The notes: generated by a model from the sequence alone, not told the origin. DNA of 64,000 nt from Portunus trituberculatus (GCF_017591435.1 NC_059297.1:4984171-5048170); one strand, 5' to 3'. Positions 1 through 41,009 are shown, counted from the first letter of the stretch. Numbers and translations: made by a program.

Positions 1-3
1 GCC

Positions 4-37
<34 letters not shown>

Positions 38-46
38 ACATACTAC
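4..46. repeat. (CA)n microsatellite
   Basis: An almost pure CA dinucleotide run at the left edge, directly upstream of the first SINE. It may be the (CA)n tail of a further SINE copy lying outside the window, because the copies inside the window end in the same repeat. Confidence 0.9.
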
Positions 47-48
47 AC

Positions 49-345
49 GGCCCGGTAGCTCAGTGGTTAGAGCGCTGGCTTCACAAGCCAGAGGACCGGG
101 GTTCGATTCCCCGGCCGGGTGGAGATATTTGGGTGTGTCTCCTTTCACGTGTAGCCCCTGTTCACCTAGCAGTGAGTAGGTACGGGATGTAAATCGAGGA
201 GTTGTGACCTTGTTGTCCCGGTGTGTGGTGTGTGCCTGGTCTTAGGCCTATCCGAAGATCGGAAACAATGAGCTCTGAGCTCGTTCCGTAGGGTAACGTC
301 TGGCTGTCTCGTCAGAGACTGCAGCAGATCAAACAGTGAATTACA
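49..345 (+). mobile_element. tRNA-Val(CAC)-like SINE, copy 1
   Basis: The head at 49-120 folds as a tRNA-like unit. Box A (TAGCTCAGTGG) and box B (GGTTCGATTCC) are intact, and a 5-bp anticodon stem (75-79 with 87-91) presents the loop TTCACAA with anticodon CAC at 82-84. The acceptor to D-arm spacing is one base short, so this is a SINE head and not a working tRNA gene. The tRNA-unrelated body (about 121-330) contains the block GTGTAGCCCCTGTTCACC, which is repeated in copy 2, and the 3' end is GAATTACACACA. RNA polymerase III promoter boxes and a simple-repeat tail are standard SINE features; the Val origin is inferred from the anticodon. Confidence 0.8.
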
Positions 346-641
346 CACAGTGTGTAGTGGTTAGCACGTTCGACGCACAATCGAGAGGGCCGGGTTCGAG
401 TGCCGGTAAGCGGCGAGGCAAATGGGCAAGCCTCTTAATGTGTAGCCCCTGTTCACCTAGCAGTAAATAGGTACGGGATGTAACTCGAGGGGTTGTGGCC
501 TCGCTTTCCCGGTGTGTGGAGTGTGTTGTGGTCTCAGTTCTACCCGAAGATCGGTCTATGAGCTCTGAGTTCGCTCCGTAATGGGGAAGACTGGCTGGGT
601 GACCAGTAGGCGACCGAGGTGAATTACACACACACACACAC
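346..641 (+). mobile_element. tRNA-Val(CAC)-like SINE, copy 2
   Basis: A second head-to-tail copy of the same family. The head has TAGTGGTTAGCACGTTCG (box A region) and GGGTTCGAGTGCC (box B region), again with CAC in the anticodon-loop position. The body repeats copy 1 with scattered substitutions (CCTGTTCACCTAGCAGT, then GGTACGGGATGTAA). It ends in GAATTACACACA followed by a longer (CA)n tail. The head is more diverged from copy 1 than the body is. Confidence 0.8.
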
Positions 642-719
642 ACTAAGCTTATGTTTTAATCTAAAGCCTCCCTCAATGTCCATATGTTATTTTCACTATA
701 AAACTTCTAATAAACCGTA

Positions 720-787
<68 letters not shown>
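720..787. repeat. (TTA)n microsatellite
   Basis: An uninterrupted TTA trinucleotide run of about 22 units between SINE copies 2 and 3, followed by a short (CA)n stretch. Confidence 0.95.
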
Positions 788-788
<1 letters not shown>

Positions 789-808
789 ACACACACACAA
801 ACACTCAC

Positions 809-902
809 AGTCCTACCCGAAGATCGGTCTATGAGCTCTGAGCTCGCTCCGTAATGGCTGGGTGACTAGCAGGCAACCGAGGTGAAAATTACACACACAC
901 AC
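809..902 (+). mobile_element. Val-like SINE, 5'-truncated copy 3
   Basis: Only the 3' part of the family is present. It begins at CCTACCCGAAGATCGG, contains GAGCTCTGAGCTCGCTCCG, and ends GTGAAAATTACACACACAC. It has lost the tRNA-like head and half of the body, as expected for 5' truncation during target-primed reverse transcription. Confidence 0.75.
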
Positions 903-1029
903 CACAATGGCATGAGCCGCTTCGGACGAGGCAGGCACGGTTCACTAGTTCGGGTGGAGTGGTTCGGCAGTTTTTCTGGCAAAGCAGCGCTGCTCTCGCC
1001 TTTAACCTTACTGGAAACTTTCTCCGCTT

Positions 1030-1031
1030 CC

Positions 1032-1077
<46 letters not shown>

Positions 1078-1105
1078 GTGATTTAAGAGAGCGCTGTTTA
1101 AATGT

Positions 1106-1168
<63 letters not shown>

Positions 1169-1234
1169 AAATCGGGAAAAAAAGAAAGGAAAAAAGTGAC
1201 GACAGGAACAAGAAAAGAAATACATGTTCTTGTT

Positions 1235-1290
<56 letters not shown>

Positions 1291-1418
1291 GGGTTGGAAA
1301 GTGAAATTCATCTTATCAGTCAAGGAAGTTCGCATGATCGATAACGTTTGACCTGCGAGTTGTCAGTTTGAAGTTTGGTGAAGTATGGAAAACAACTTTT
1401 TGTGTCTCCTACCTTTAG

Positions 1419-1491
<73 letters not shown>

Positions 1492-1686
1492 AATAACTGC
1501 CAGTCCATATTTTCGTGACGTTTCTTATAAATGGCTGTGAGTGTAGTGGCGGTGGTGGTGGTGGTGGTGGTGGTGGTAGTTGTGGTGGTGGTGGTAGTTG
1601 TGGTAGTGGTGGTGGTGGTGGTGGTGGTGGTGTCCCGAAGGAATAAAAATAAATACATAAAATAAAAAGAGAAAGCAAAAAGAAAG

Positions 1687-1732
<46 letters not shown>

Positions 1733-1741
1733 TCATCATCA

Positions 1742-1828
<87 letters not shown>

Positions 1829-1896
1829 TCTTTTAATGGTTTTGGCAGAACTGGGATAGTGTTGCTACTGTTGTTATTACTACTACCACTACTACG

Positions 1897-1930
<34 letters not shown>

Positions 1931-2088
1931 GCACCACTACCATCACCACCACCACCACCACTACTACTACTACTACTTTTACTACTACTACTACTACTAT
2001 TACTAGCACCACTACCAACACTACCACTACTACCACCATCACCACCACTTCTACCACCACCACCACCACTCCTACTACTCATTTCAAG

Positions 2089-2157
<69 letters not shown>

Positions 2158-2402
2158 AATAGTGACTGAAGGAATTGTTATTAAGATCTATAGTTTTTTT
2201 TTTTCATTTTTGTATATATATTTTTTTAATTTGGACAAAGCATTATTTTTTTTTCTTATAAAGCATTGGTGTTTTGTATCATAAACTACTACTACTGTTA
2301 CTACCACTACCACTACTACTACTAACACTACTACCACTCCAACAACAACAACAACAACAATAAATTCTACAACTCCCATTACCACCACCACCACCACACA
2401 CA
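1030..2402. repeat. Dense microsatellite cluster
   Basis: A 1.4 kb block made mostly of simple repeats: (CT)n about 1033-1073, (GA)n 1108-1166, (CT)n 1241-1286 and 1421-1481, (GGT)n 1549-1631, (GT)n 1687-1731, (GA)n 1743-1825, mixed (ACT)/(ACC)n 1865-2080, (GT)n plus (GA)n 2090-2152, and (ACT)/(ACC)/(AAC)n 2285-2400. Long open frames here are homopolymeric dipeptide or tripeptide artefacts and do not indicate genes. Confidence 0.95.
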
Positions 2403-3031
2403 TCTCTATACTATACCATGAGAAGCCTATATTTCACGGTTAATTTTTACCATACAAGGCACATTTCAACACTACATGATGCAAGATTTGCCAAAAGTAA
2501 CCACTGTAGATATTAGGAAGGGCAAGAGACACAGTAAAAATGATCACACCACTCCAAACTACTTTCACCTTTGCTTGAGTTAACTTTCTTCGTAGAGGGG
2601 GGGGGGCGGTAACCACGGAAGTCAGCTGTTTGTGACTTTTATAAGGAATGAGACAATTGTATTCGTTACAAGGACACCCATTGTCATATTTAACCACAGC
2701 ACTGCCTTCTGAGACCCACCATAGCGATATAATCAGTTGCCTAATAGAAGAAGACAACAATCCTTTTAGCTATTGGGATCTTTAAAGCAGCAGCAGCAGC
2801 AGCAGCAGCAGGTGAAAGTTGTATAAAAGCACCAACAATCACCCTACATAGCATCCAACACTACAAACAACACTGCAACACCTAAAGAAGAACTGGAAAC
2901 GTTAAATAGACACTGCAATACTAAAATTTCGATAGTCTTTTGTATAAGCGGGTGGCGTGGTGTCCCGCTTTCCTTCGTCTATGCGGGGAGAGGGAGAGCA
3001 GCCTCAGTCCACCTCAGTCACTCGGGGGAAG
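2403..3031. other. Upstream region of the RBM45 gene
   Basis: Mostly unique sequence with a (CAG)n run at about 2786-2812. No convincing TATA box is visible. The 5' untranslated region of the RBM45-like gene probably begins inside the more GC-rich stretch from about 2945, but the transcription start cannot be fixed from sequence. An in-frame upstream ATG at 2957 would add 25 residues. The later ATG at 3032 has the better context (GGGGAAGATGG) and was preferred. Confidence 0.4.
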
Positions 3032-29591
<26,560 letters not shown>

Positions 29592-30530
29592 GTCGGCTTT
29601 GGGCAGAGGTACGAGGAGAGGGATATTTGAAGGGAGCTGGGGATGGGCACTGCACTAGTGGGGCAATTATTATTCAAAGTTACATTTGCATTGAATAATT
29701 GTTAGCTCTATATTAAGTATGTTTATTGTCAATATTTTTCTTACTGAAAAATGTTAGCATACATTTCCTGCCCATGATACTTTGATTATATTTAAGTATT
29801 TATTGAAGGCTGCTCTGATAACATTGGCCTTGTGCTCTACTAAATCTCCCTTAAAGAATATTCCCTTAATAATGTGAACTTATCACAGTAACAATGTGTC
29901 AAAAGGGGCAGTTCACATTTAAGTAATGTAAATATGTGACTTTATTTGCATGATAGGATGTAAAAGAGGTTGTAGGTGTTTTTGTTTTTGAAGGAAATAT
30001 TTGTGTTCAGCATGCTGTTAGCTGTAAATACATCTTGGCATGCATAAATTAATCAATGTATTTTCAGTGTACTCAGCATAATCACACATATGTATATTTT
30101 TTATGATGTTTGTATTTGAGAGAATCATTCCAGTATGGTCTAAGGCTGACTGTGTGTGTCTTTGTACTGTTTAAGGTTTAGGTGTTACTCTGACAGGCTG
30201 TGATAATGATATCTGTGATATAAAAATAGTAGCATGTTGCGGGGACACACATGGCATGCTAGAGGTAGAATCTCCTGTGTCTTTTGGCTTGGTGCGTCAG
30301 TAGTGTAACTTGCATGGAACATCATTCTCCTCACCCTTCTGGGGCAGCCGTTCACATGGGCAGGAGTGCAGTCACAAAGGGTGTAGTGGTGGCTTGTGGA
30401 TCTGCATTTAGGAAGGTTGTGGTATAACAGAATTCTTCTCTCATCTGGTGATTTTTAACACTCGCTTCAAGGAGGAAGTTAGTCACAAGTCTGACTTACT
30501 TGGAATGTAGTGATAATTTTCTCCATTATC

Positions 30531-30586
<56 letters not shown>

Positions 30587-33460
30587 GATTTCTTAATCAT
30601 TTATTTTTAATTAACTATCATCAATCACTCCAGTCTTTACCATTGTAGTCTGCTGCAGTTGAATTTGAGAAATAGATTTTGTTCAGTAGATAGAACTAAT
30701 ATATACATATACATGTCTGTAGGGGATTTGACTGTTTATCTAACTTTTAAGCATTACTACCAACCTTAAAAATAATGATTTTGATGTCCTTACCAGGAAA
30801 GAGAATACAGTGTGCAAAAATGTTTGGCATAAACAATTTAATTTGTTTAAGATTTCATTAATCAAAAAGCAGTGTTTAATTTGAAGTTTTCATCAAATGG
30901 TACAGTTGTTTTGGTTAGGATACTTAACATATTGGTGAGGTGTTTTCTTCATCTACATGCTGCCTGCAGCAGGAGCCAAGCTTAGTATTTTTTTCCCATG
31001 GTAAGAAGAACATTTTGCATTTACTTGAAGCAGGTTGTTTGCAGTACTTGAAGCCTGCCCATGTCCTTTACCTTGAGCAGCTATGTATGCTTATGGCAGG
31101 CCAGACACTGCTCACCATCCACTCACTGTGGACATCTCATAATTTGATCATCAGCATGTTCTGTCTGCGTTGGCTTGGCAGAAAATTTTTTTGCCGTGTG
31201 GTATGTGATTTGGTACTACAGTGTAATGAGGAAAGAGGAATCTCATGATGTACAGCATGTGCAGTGATAGACTGAGGACAAAATGTGATAGATTAACTTT
31301 ACCCCAAATATTATTTGCTGTCTAAAGGAAGGATTGTCATAGAAAGGAAGAAAAATGTGATATAAACTGTTAATATAAGCTGTCATAAGCCAATGGAATA
31401 TTTACAACCTCCTGTGTAAGACCTGAACTTATGTATCTAAACAAGCTGTTGACTTCCCTTGGATTCTCACAAAAAAGTGATGCTGCCTCATATACATTTG
31501 ATATTTCCATTATGATACTGAAGGAAAGTAATATCACTGTTTTTTTCCAGGAAGCATGTTTTGTAGCATATATCAATAGTTTTGGAATATTTATGCATTC
31601 ATTGCTAGCAGTCTGAGAAGATTTCAATGTGAAGACATGAAGGACGTGAGTAATGGTATTTCAAGCTAGATTTTGGTTTTTGACATGGCTGGCATATTTC
31701 TCTGACTTAACTCTGAGATGACCATGACAGAAAGACTTATTTCAAGTACACCTACAGGTTTTTTAAATAAAAAGAATAAAACACTCATTTTTCTTCTCAC
31801 TGTACTTTGTTCTTGTTGTGACAAGTAAGGTATGCTGATGATTGGTGCAGTGTTCCAGTTGAAGTACTGAAAAGTTGAATTAATTAATGGCTAGCCCAAT
31901 ATCTTCATAAAGTGATCACTCAGACTATGGTACAGACACACTGGCTGCCCACAAAGATGTCTTATAGCTCTATAGATCACAATCTTTGCTCTGCAGAGGA
32001 AATAGATAAGAAGTAAGGCCTTAAAAGCCTTTTCCACTGTTCTTGTAGCTTTTCACTTTTCACCAGAAAAACAATGTTACTTCACATTTTTTGATGAAAA
32101 ATTTCATAAATTATATTCAGGGTACAATTTATGATTCAGCAGTGTTTGACGTAAAAAACAGATCTCAAATCACATTTTTCATGGGGTTTACAAAGTATTC
32201 TCCAAAATGTCCTCCAGAAATCTGTATTTTTGCTATGCATTTAGATTCAGATCCGTGGAGATCTTATTAAGTCAGTAATTGTTGAAAGATGGCATATACT
32301 GCATAAAGTAAACAACCTCAATCCATTTGCTGCAGCTTAGTTACAGCAACTTTTTAGTTATAGTTTTTCTTCCCCCCTCTTTTTTCTATCTCCTTATCCC
32401 TCTGGGTATAATCCTTGTAATGTTAAATTGGCATCTTTATTGTTTTGCTAAAATTCAAAGCTCCTTAACCTCTGATGTACCTCACAACTGGGGCATCCAG
32501 AGCTCTGCTACTGAGGCACATCAGCAATGGTTAGATCACAAGCTGCTGCAGCAAAAGGGTTGACTGGGGAGTGCCTGGGTGGCAACCCAACCCAGCACAG
32601 GTGGGGATGCAGCTCGGATGGGGGCCACACTCGCTTAGCCCTGTCACAAGGGCCAGCATGATACATATAGACTCTTGCATGACTGGCGGTGGAGAGACAT
32701 GGTTTTCTGACTACTTTTTTTTATGGCTTTTAATGTTTTCTAGTTAACATTGGTATTATGAGAATAATAAGAAATGGGATTCACTTTATGCTGGAGAGGG
32801 TATTAGAATTAATTTATGCATGTGAAATGATTGTGAAATTCACATTTAACACATGCAGTCCACATAAATATTTTTAATAGATTTTTCATATAAATCATTT
32901 TTAAATTTCTGATAAGAGCCATTTTTCTACATGGCTGCCCAAGTGGCCTATCCCAGATGTGTTGAGTCGGCCACTGGTAGGGCCTTACTGAATTGTCTCG
33001 TTTCCCCAGCAGCAGCGTGTTGACATCGTGACTTCGCGGACCTTACCACGGACAGTTACGGACAGCCAACACAGCGACCTAAAACTACCCTAACCACTCC
33101 ATGGTCCAATGAACCAATTCCCCGTTACCTTAGACAACCACCAACAACAACTGTTATGTTCCCAGAGACTCCCAACACTCGTGTACCAAACTAGCAAAGA
33201 CGTACCTTCCTGAGGCAGCGCTGAACTTGTGACTACACACTGGCGACTGTAGCACACATGAGTGCTGATGTGTAGGGAATTACTTATGCATGACAATATT
33301 TTTTTTTTCCCTTTTTATAATTTTCCTTTTAAAAGTAGTTAAGATAGTTACCAAACAGAGCAAAATTTGTTTTATAATGGTAAGCCTTTTTGTGTGACTT
33401 ATAAATAAATGCTGTATAGTAACCTAATGGTAGTGTAACCATTTAATAAAGAATAATGTT
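29592..33460 (+). other. Probable RBM45 3' UTR and downstream intergenic DNA
   Basis: No coding signal was seen. AATAAA hexamers at 31767, 31775 and 33445 are possible poly(A) signals; none can be chosen without transcripts. A (TTA)n run lies at about 30536-30586. Confidence 0.4.
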
Positions 33461-35790
33461 CAAATTTCAGATTGTGAGTGTAATGTGTCATAGCACTTTG
33501 GTAATATGTGTATAGGAAGGCACATTTTATATTTTGGATATTTGATATGGTATACACCCTTCAGTATTAGTGTTTGAAGTAATGTCCGTGCATCTGTTGG
33601 TTTTCTATATTTGTTAATTTTGCAGCTGTTACAGAGGCCACTATTCTGAATAGTTCTTGGATCACAAGCTGTTGGCAAGTAAAACTTTGTGCACTACATC
33701 TCACAACAGAAAGACCTCTGATTGATGCAACTGGGATAAAAGAAGAAAAAAAATGCCTATAACACTTAGGCCCTCATTTGTTCCACAGTAGGATTTGCTG
33801 TCAGTAGCAGTTTCCAGTGGCCATATAGCATAATATAAAATCTCAGTCTTCTATGAACTGAGCTTGCTATCCTTCCACTAACAGATAGGAGAATGGACAC
33901 CTCAGTACATCAAAGTCACTATCCAGATCTGCATCACCCAAGAACAATTCAGGTGTGATTTTCCTGTTGAGCCTCACATTCCAATCCTATCTGTTAATAA
34001 TAGTTTCAAGTAGGAGACTTTAGATGTTGATGCTTCACGTGGCAGACTGATTACAGAGTATGTAAATAACATTGGACTTGACAGAATTAATTTATTTGAG
34101 ATACCTTTAGTTTCAATTCATTGGATGTATAGTATGGGTGGAATGTTTCGTTAGTTTAAAAAGTTTAATTTGAGCACAATTAAAGTAACAATTTCATGAA
34201 CCTAATGAAAGGAAAAAAGTCATCAAACTGCTTTGATGGCATAATCTTACATGATGCAAGAATTTAGTAGTAATAAATTTTTGGTTCGTTATATCTGTTA
34301 ATATTAGTTTCATCAAGAATTAATTTTTGGCAGTAACTTGGCAATTAAATTATTTTTAATTCAGAGATATGTAATGTATAAATAGGTTAAGCAGCTCACA
34401 ATAGTTGGAAAAAGACTTTGTAAGACTTAGCAGACAGACTTCAGAACAGACATCTGACAGCACGCAACTAGAACCCAAACAGATACAGAACTTGATGAGG
34501 TACAGATTTGTGTGCCAGATAAGTGTGGTAAACATGAATGAAGCTTCATCAAGTGGGTCTGTTTTATTTGAAATTGAGATGGCCTGCCACCTCATCAAAA
34601 GCCTGGTAGTGGTAGGTGTTCATTGCATTATCATTGATTTAGATTTCAGTGGTAAGGGTTCTGGCTTCCTGACCTAATGGTAGACCCAACAGTATGACTA
34701 GAGCAGTGTGCCTGATGCCAACGGTGGTGGGACAAGAGGCAGTGTTACTGTCTTGTTGGTTTCCAGTGTAGCTGGTTTGACAGAAGTTGGCTCAGGCTGG
34801 ATCACCTGTACCTGTTTGGGAACTAAGTCATTGTTTGAATGTTCCAATAATAGGGCTGTAAGTCCTTGGAAAATTATTTATGTATATATTTATTCACTTG
34901 GTGATTAAGCCAGTATTTATTCTTGGCCACCAAAGGTGCACAAATACATAAAGTTAGTACAATTGCATTTCCATGAAGCTGCAGAATGTCCTTGTGTTCA
35001 TTTGTCTTTGAGAAGAATATGTGAGAAATTTTATTTGCTCCAAGCTTGGTTGTGTGTTTGATGCTGATGTACATAGTTGTTTTTTACAGTGTCATTGTTT
35101 TAATACTTGAGTATTGGCCAGCCAACAAATATGCAATTACAAGTGTTAGCTGATGTGTGTGTGTGGTAGGCTGAGTCAAACTACCATTTCATATTTTTTT
35201 GGAAAATTCCACATATTTTCACATATACAATAAGGCTTATATTTACATAACATGTAAAACAAACAATACAAGTAATAAATAATATTACTTTGCCTAACCT
35301 GAATTTTCTGTGAATTTCTCTGTGACATTGTTTAGAGTGTAATGAATTCAGCATCAGTCGTCGGCATTTGTTCTTAAGTCTGGGAGGAATGATGCACTTT
35401 GTTACTAGCCAGTCTTTGAAGAGGCTTTAATTGGGAGGGAGGGTTCTCTGCTTTACAACTAACATTTCTGGTGTAATGCTTACAGATCCATACACTAATT
35501 GGAACCAACTGTGCTCTCTAATTAGTAAAGAATAATTTGATGAAATATCTTTGGAGATTAATATAGATAAGATAGGATGTAGGTTTACAGTATGCTAAGT
35601 AATGCACAGCTGGCTCCCTTCCTGATGAAGCAGTTTTCCTGCCCATAATTTTAACAAAGTGACATACTTTATCTTTTTCTCATGGTAGATGCCACTGGTT
35701 AAAGCTGAACTGCCTCTGATGTGTATCATAGGCCTTCTGCCTCTTCCCATCCTGTCACTCCACTCTACCCCCTTTTTTTTTCATTCACCC

Positions 35791-35828
<38 letters not shown>

Positions 35829-36398
35829 ACCTCTGGCCGTTATGAAAACTTTACTTTAGGTAAAAATATCAGGGTTGTTTGATCAAGTAAGGAACCGTCT
35901 GTACATATTGAAAAAAAAAAAAAGTAAAAAAAAAAAAAAAAAACTTAGTTGTAACAGCAGCAGCAGTACCATCGGAAATTTGAGCGCCTCCATCAAGAAA
36001 TATAGATCCTAGTCTACGAACATACAAGGTGACAAAACGTGATGCAGTACGAGAACTTTTCCTGAACATTATGACAACTATCACAGCCAATTTAAGCCAG
36101 TGGATTGCTCTTCACAATCCTCCCTCTCTTGTGTTTGTTTCGTATGTCAGTGCATCGCATCGAGGCAGCCAGTGCGCACATCACTCACTAGTCTCATTAA
36201 CAAAGCGATTTCACATGGCTCGCTATCAATGTTTGGCGAGCGTAAACAGAAATAATTAGTGACCTTAAACGGTGGGGTGGAGAGGTTAGTGACAACGTAA
36301 ACTGTGGCTCTGGGCGGCGCCTCGCAAGGCTTAGGTAAGTGCAAATATACAAATATACTTAATTGTAAAGATCTTATATCCACAGGGACCGGTCTGAT
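33461..36398. other. Intergenic stretch without recognised genes
   Basis: AT-rich sequence with a (CT)n run at 35796-35827 and poly(A) runs near 35911-35942. A sequence ending in a good donor (GCTTAGGTAAGT near 36335) could be a noncoding first exon but has no other support. Confidence 0.5.
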
Positions 36399-36690
36399 TA
36401 TACACCGTGTAACAAAAGTTTTGTCCTTGAGTTGAAACTTATTTCTTATTTGCTTATGCCTAGAAAACATGAAAAAAATACTTATATTCATTTCTAATTT
36501 TGCTTTTGTGTCCAGGATAATGACATTTTTTAAATTTACCCATTCTCATAGGGACAAAGTGGCAAATTTGAAGTTTGACTTGAACAAAGTAGAAACAAAA
36601 CGACATATAATGCAATAATAGCATTTATTTATTCTAGAATTACACCAGTGAGACAATAGACACATTAGAAACCAAAAACAAAGCTCATCC

Positions 36691-37546
<856 letters not shown>

Positions 37547-38067
37547 ACTTGATGAATGCAGATAGTAATGACTGATAACGATCGACTTGTTTACACATTA
37601 ACGGCTAGAAGTGAACTGACCTGTTGAGCATACGTTCCCTGCATTTATACTGCCATATACGTTGAAAGAATGTTCTAGAAGTTCGTGAAACGTTTGGAAA
37701 GAATATATTTGAAGTTTCTAGAGTCATATAGAAAGTTCTATAATTTTTTTTCACCAAATTAGTGTAGAATCTGTCTATTTCAAAACATCGCTGGCCAGTT
37801 AATAAAAATCAAAGTTTAAAGAGATTAAGCATTTTTCTAGATGAAAGGAAATAGAAAATAACATTAATTGACCAAAGACAAAAAAGTCAAAATTTTGTTA
37901 CACCGTGTTATCATTAGGTGCTTCAAGAATGCTCTCGTAATTCTAAAGAATGAACAAGTTTTATCCATTATCATAAGAAAAACCTCACATGAAAATCGAA
38001 TTTGTGGCCTCGGAAATTGCATTTATGAGAGAACATGAAGCGTTTAAGGAAACTTGGTAAACTGGTA

Positions 38068-38272
38068 AACTCTGGAACTCCCTGCCTACTGTACTTCCGT
38101 TCCGTGTTTCCATCTTACTACGACTTGACTTCTTTTAAGAGGGAAGTTTCAAGACATTTGTCCCAGATTTTTAGCTAACTCTCTTAATCTTTTAGGGAAC
38201 TGATAATCAAGTAGATCTTTTTCTTTTTATCTTTTGTTGCCCTTAGCCAACTTCCCTATTCCATAAGAAAAA
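38068..38272 (+). mobile_element. LINE 3' tail, uninterrupted copy
   Basis: Reads GGAACTCCCTGCCTAC, then TTGACTTCTTTTAAGAGGGA, then ACATTTGTCCCA and TTGCCCTTAGCCAACTTCCC, ending in an A-rich tail. It is the empty-site relative of the MITE-interrupted copy at 15.2 kb. Confidence 0.75.
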
Positions 38273-38530
38273 TATATTATATAAGTCTTTTATCTAATCA
38301 AATTGCTATTAACTGCTGAGAATACTTCTGCCGATGATAAGTAAGTAATCTCGATAATGGTGACGCGTTTAACCACCACCAAGACACTACATCCAAAAGA
38401 GGTGATACGCTGGTCTCGTATAGGTGATGTCGCCACTATCAGTCCTAATTATGATGAGATGCCATACTTGATACAGATAGAGAAAATGATGACAATTAAT
38501 ACACTCACGGGAGCTCAATGACTTTCTTAA

Positions 38531-38747
38531 CCCATTCATTACCATATGATGAGTCTCCATATTCATTTTTGGTTACTACTTGGCAATTTTGTACAGCTTC
38601 AGAAACTTGTGTAGGGGATTAAAACAGTAAAGACTCGGCCATTAATCTTCTAACCTCCATAGACCCTTCCTATTGCAAATAAGATTGTCTAATCACACCT
38701 AAAAGTCATGGTAAGATACTAGAAATGCCTCTCACTATTGAAGGCGG
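38531..38747 (+). mobile_element. TTAA MITE, copy 7
   Basis: TTAA on both sides (38527-38530 and 38748-38751). The ends are diverged (CCCATTCATTACCATATGA ... CTCACTATTGAAGGCGG), while the core is typical. Confidence 0.8.
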
Positions 38748-39010
38748 TTAATATGAAATGGTGGGAAGACTATTCAATAAAATCCTATAACAAATTAACG
38801 TAGTTGAAATGTTACCAATAGTGATGAGTGTTAATTGCAGGCCTCGAACACTTGGGGTCCGTGAGAGACAAGGCTTTTATCAGCACAAGGTAAAGCTGTT
38901 GTCGCTGTATTAAGGAATCTTTAGAACCCTTGAACTGCAATAGTATGTTTTGTAGAATTCAACACAGGCCTCTGGTCTGTAGGTATGTCTTCTGGATAGC
39001 ATGCAGTACA

Positions 39011-39011
<1 letters not shown>

Positions 39012-39101
<90 letters not shown>

Positions 39102-39249
39102 AAATCAGTTTCACGATCGAAGGACTTTACGAAAATATTTACATTAAAAGATTAATACAAATCAATAAGCTAACTAACAAATCAATAAGTAAAAGGAAAA
39201 TGAATCATACAAAAGAAAACATCAGAGCATCAACAACAGCAACAACAAC

Positions 39250-39328
<79 letters not shown>
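39012..39328. repeat. (CT)n and (CA)n tracts
   Basis: (CT)n 39012-39099 and (CA)n 39249-39328, separated by 150 bases of unique sequence. Confidence 0.95.
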
Positions 39329-39330
<2 letters not shown>

Positions 39331-39930
39331 CGTATATTCTCCACCCCTTCCTGTAACACTATTATGGAATACAATATGTTCGCCGTTGAGTGTAACAAGG
39401 ACGAAGGGGTTACTCGTGCAAAACATGAGTAAACAAATCAAGTGCGAAATAAACTGTAAAAATCGTCACAAACCCTGGTATTTATTTACGTACACGGCGC
39501 GAGTCACTGAGTCGATCGGTGTGGCGGGCATGGCATCTTACAATTCACTCAGTCACTCTCTCACTCATCTTTTGTTAGTTTTCCAAATACACGGAACCTA
39601 TGAATATTTTTTGTATTCTACTTCTTTCTAATGGTGTGTCACTTTTCCATTTGCCGTATATAAGAAAGCAAACAGTAGTCAAATTTAACAATGACATTTA
39701 GTTCTCGATTCAGGACGATAAACGTAGAGCGTGTGCTTACTTTCCATTTATATGACCCTCGCGTGTTGACTGGCCATTAATTAACTTTTGGAAGGGTTGG
39801 GGATAACGGGACACGGTGAGCACCCTTGCTAACGATGGTGCTTTGGAGAACATGGATACAGAAAGACGTGTATCCACTATACGAGTATGTTCCTCAGAAG
39901 TGTGGGAGTTGAGAAGTCGAAGGAGTTTAT

Positions 39931-40060
39931 CTTCCTCAATCGGGGCAACGGTTTCCTATAACGGGTGGGCTTTGAGATGGGAGTTACCCTAAAAAGTATC
40001 CCCTTTAGCCCATAAATTCCCTTGAAAAGCCAACATAGTATGAAAAAAAAGAAAAAAAAA
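39931..40060 (+). mobile_element. Second SINE family, 5'-truncated copy
   Basis: Contains CTTCCTCAATCGGGGCAACG, GCGGGTGGGC-like sequence, AAAGTATCCCCTTTAGCCC and a poly(A)-rich end. It shares its body with the fuller copies at 46.7, 55.4 and 63.8 kb. Confidence 0.7.
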
Positions 40061-40350
40061 TCATCATCATCACCACCATTACCAACCTCCATGATTCCAC
40101 TGCAGGACAAAGAATGCTATAATGAACAATTACATTTTGGCAGTTTTCGTCTCCTTACTGAAGACTTCCTCCCAGCCTTCATTCATTTCTGGCAGCTGCT
40201 CCTCTCCTCCAGGCTACCATCAGCAAAACTTCTTATCTCATTTCCAACTCTCTCCAACTTGTCCTCTGTCATGATTGGCAAGGGGATGTTAAGTTCCTGC
40301 GTGGTGTTTTGAGTACGCGAATGTAAACACAATAACAATGCCAACAGAGC

Positions 40351-40410
<60 letters not shown>
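40351..40410. repeat. (GA)n microsatellite
   Basis: An uninterrupted GA run of about 60 bases. Confidence 0.95.
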
Positions 40411-40413
<3 letters not shown>

Positions 40414-40817
40414 GGAAATTATCTATCACGAGTACTTCAATGTGGATAAGGAAACTTCATTCTGTGTTATTAATATGTTGGTAACTGGAGAAAACGTGAA
40501 TCCTAGTCCACATGTAATTAATTCCGAGTCAGTGGGAAGATAGAAGAGAGAAGAGATCAAGTCAGTTTGTGGGTTGGAATGATAGTAGGTAATAGTGACC
40601 ATGTATTTATCATATGAGCATTGTTTGAAAGTATGCACGTATGTAGCTATGTATACATGAAGGGTCTGATGACTTGCAATTTCCCTCATGTTTCTGGTGA
40701 TAGATGGGAAATTTAGTTGACGAGAGGAATTACAATAAAAGCTTTCGTTGATCGATGAGACGATTTCCTTTTTATATAATCCCAACACAAATGGAAGGAA
40801 AGTAAATGAAAGTTTAA

Positions 40818-41009
40818 CCTCTTCAATACCAGGACACGTTTTCATACCTATTCTACTTACCATATGGTGATTTCACACACCTTCAGAAACTTACGTGGAG
40901 ATTGAAATAGTAAAAACTGGCTCTTAATCTTCTGACCTTCATAGACCTTTTCTAATGTAAATAAAATCGTCTAATCACACCCAAAACTCAAGGTCACATT
41001 ACTGAAGGG
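40818..41009 (+). mobile_element. TTAA MITE, copy 8
   Basis: TTAA at 40814-40817. Starts CCTCTTCAATACCAGGACAC, has the typical core, and has a shortened right end (ACTGAAGGGC) without TTAA. Confidence 0.75.

Noticed and set aside
50..120. Functional tRNA-Val(CAC) gene
   Set aside because: The promoter boxes and anticodon arm are good, but the acceptor/D-arm spacing is one base short and the same unit is followed by a repeated SINE body.
2440..2760. 106-codon minus-strand frame upstream of RBM45
   Set aside because: No recognisable domain or splice sites. It lies in the probable promoter region of the RBM45-like gene.
35869..36491. Gene or first exon around 36 kb
   Set aside because: Only a donor-like GTAAGT after a GC-rich patch was seen. 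There is no start, no partner exon and no domain.
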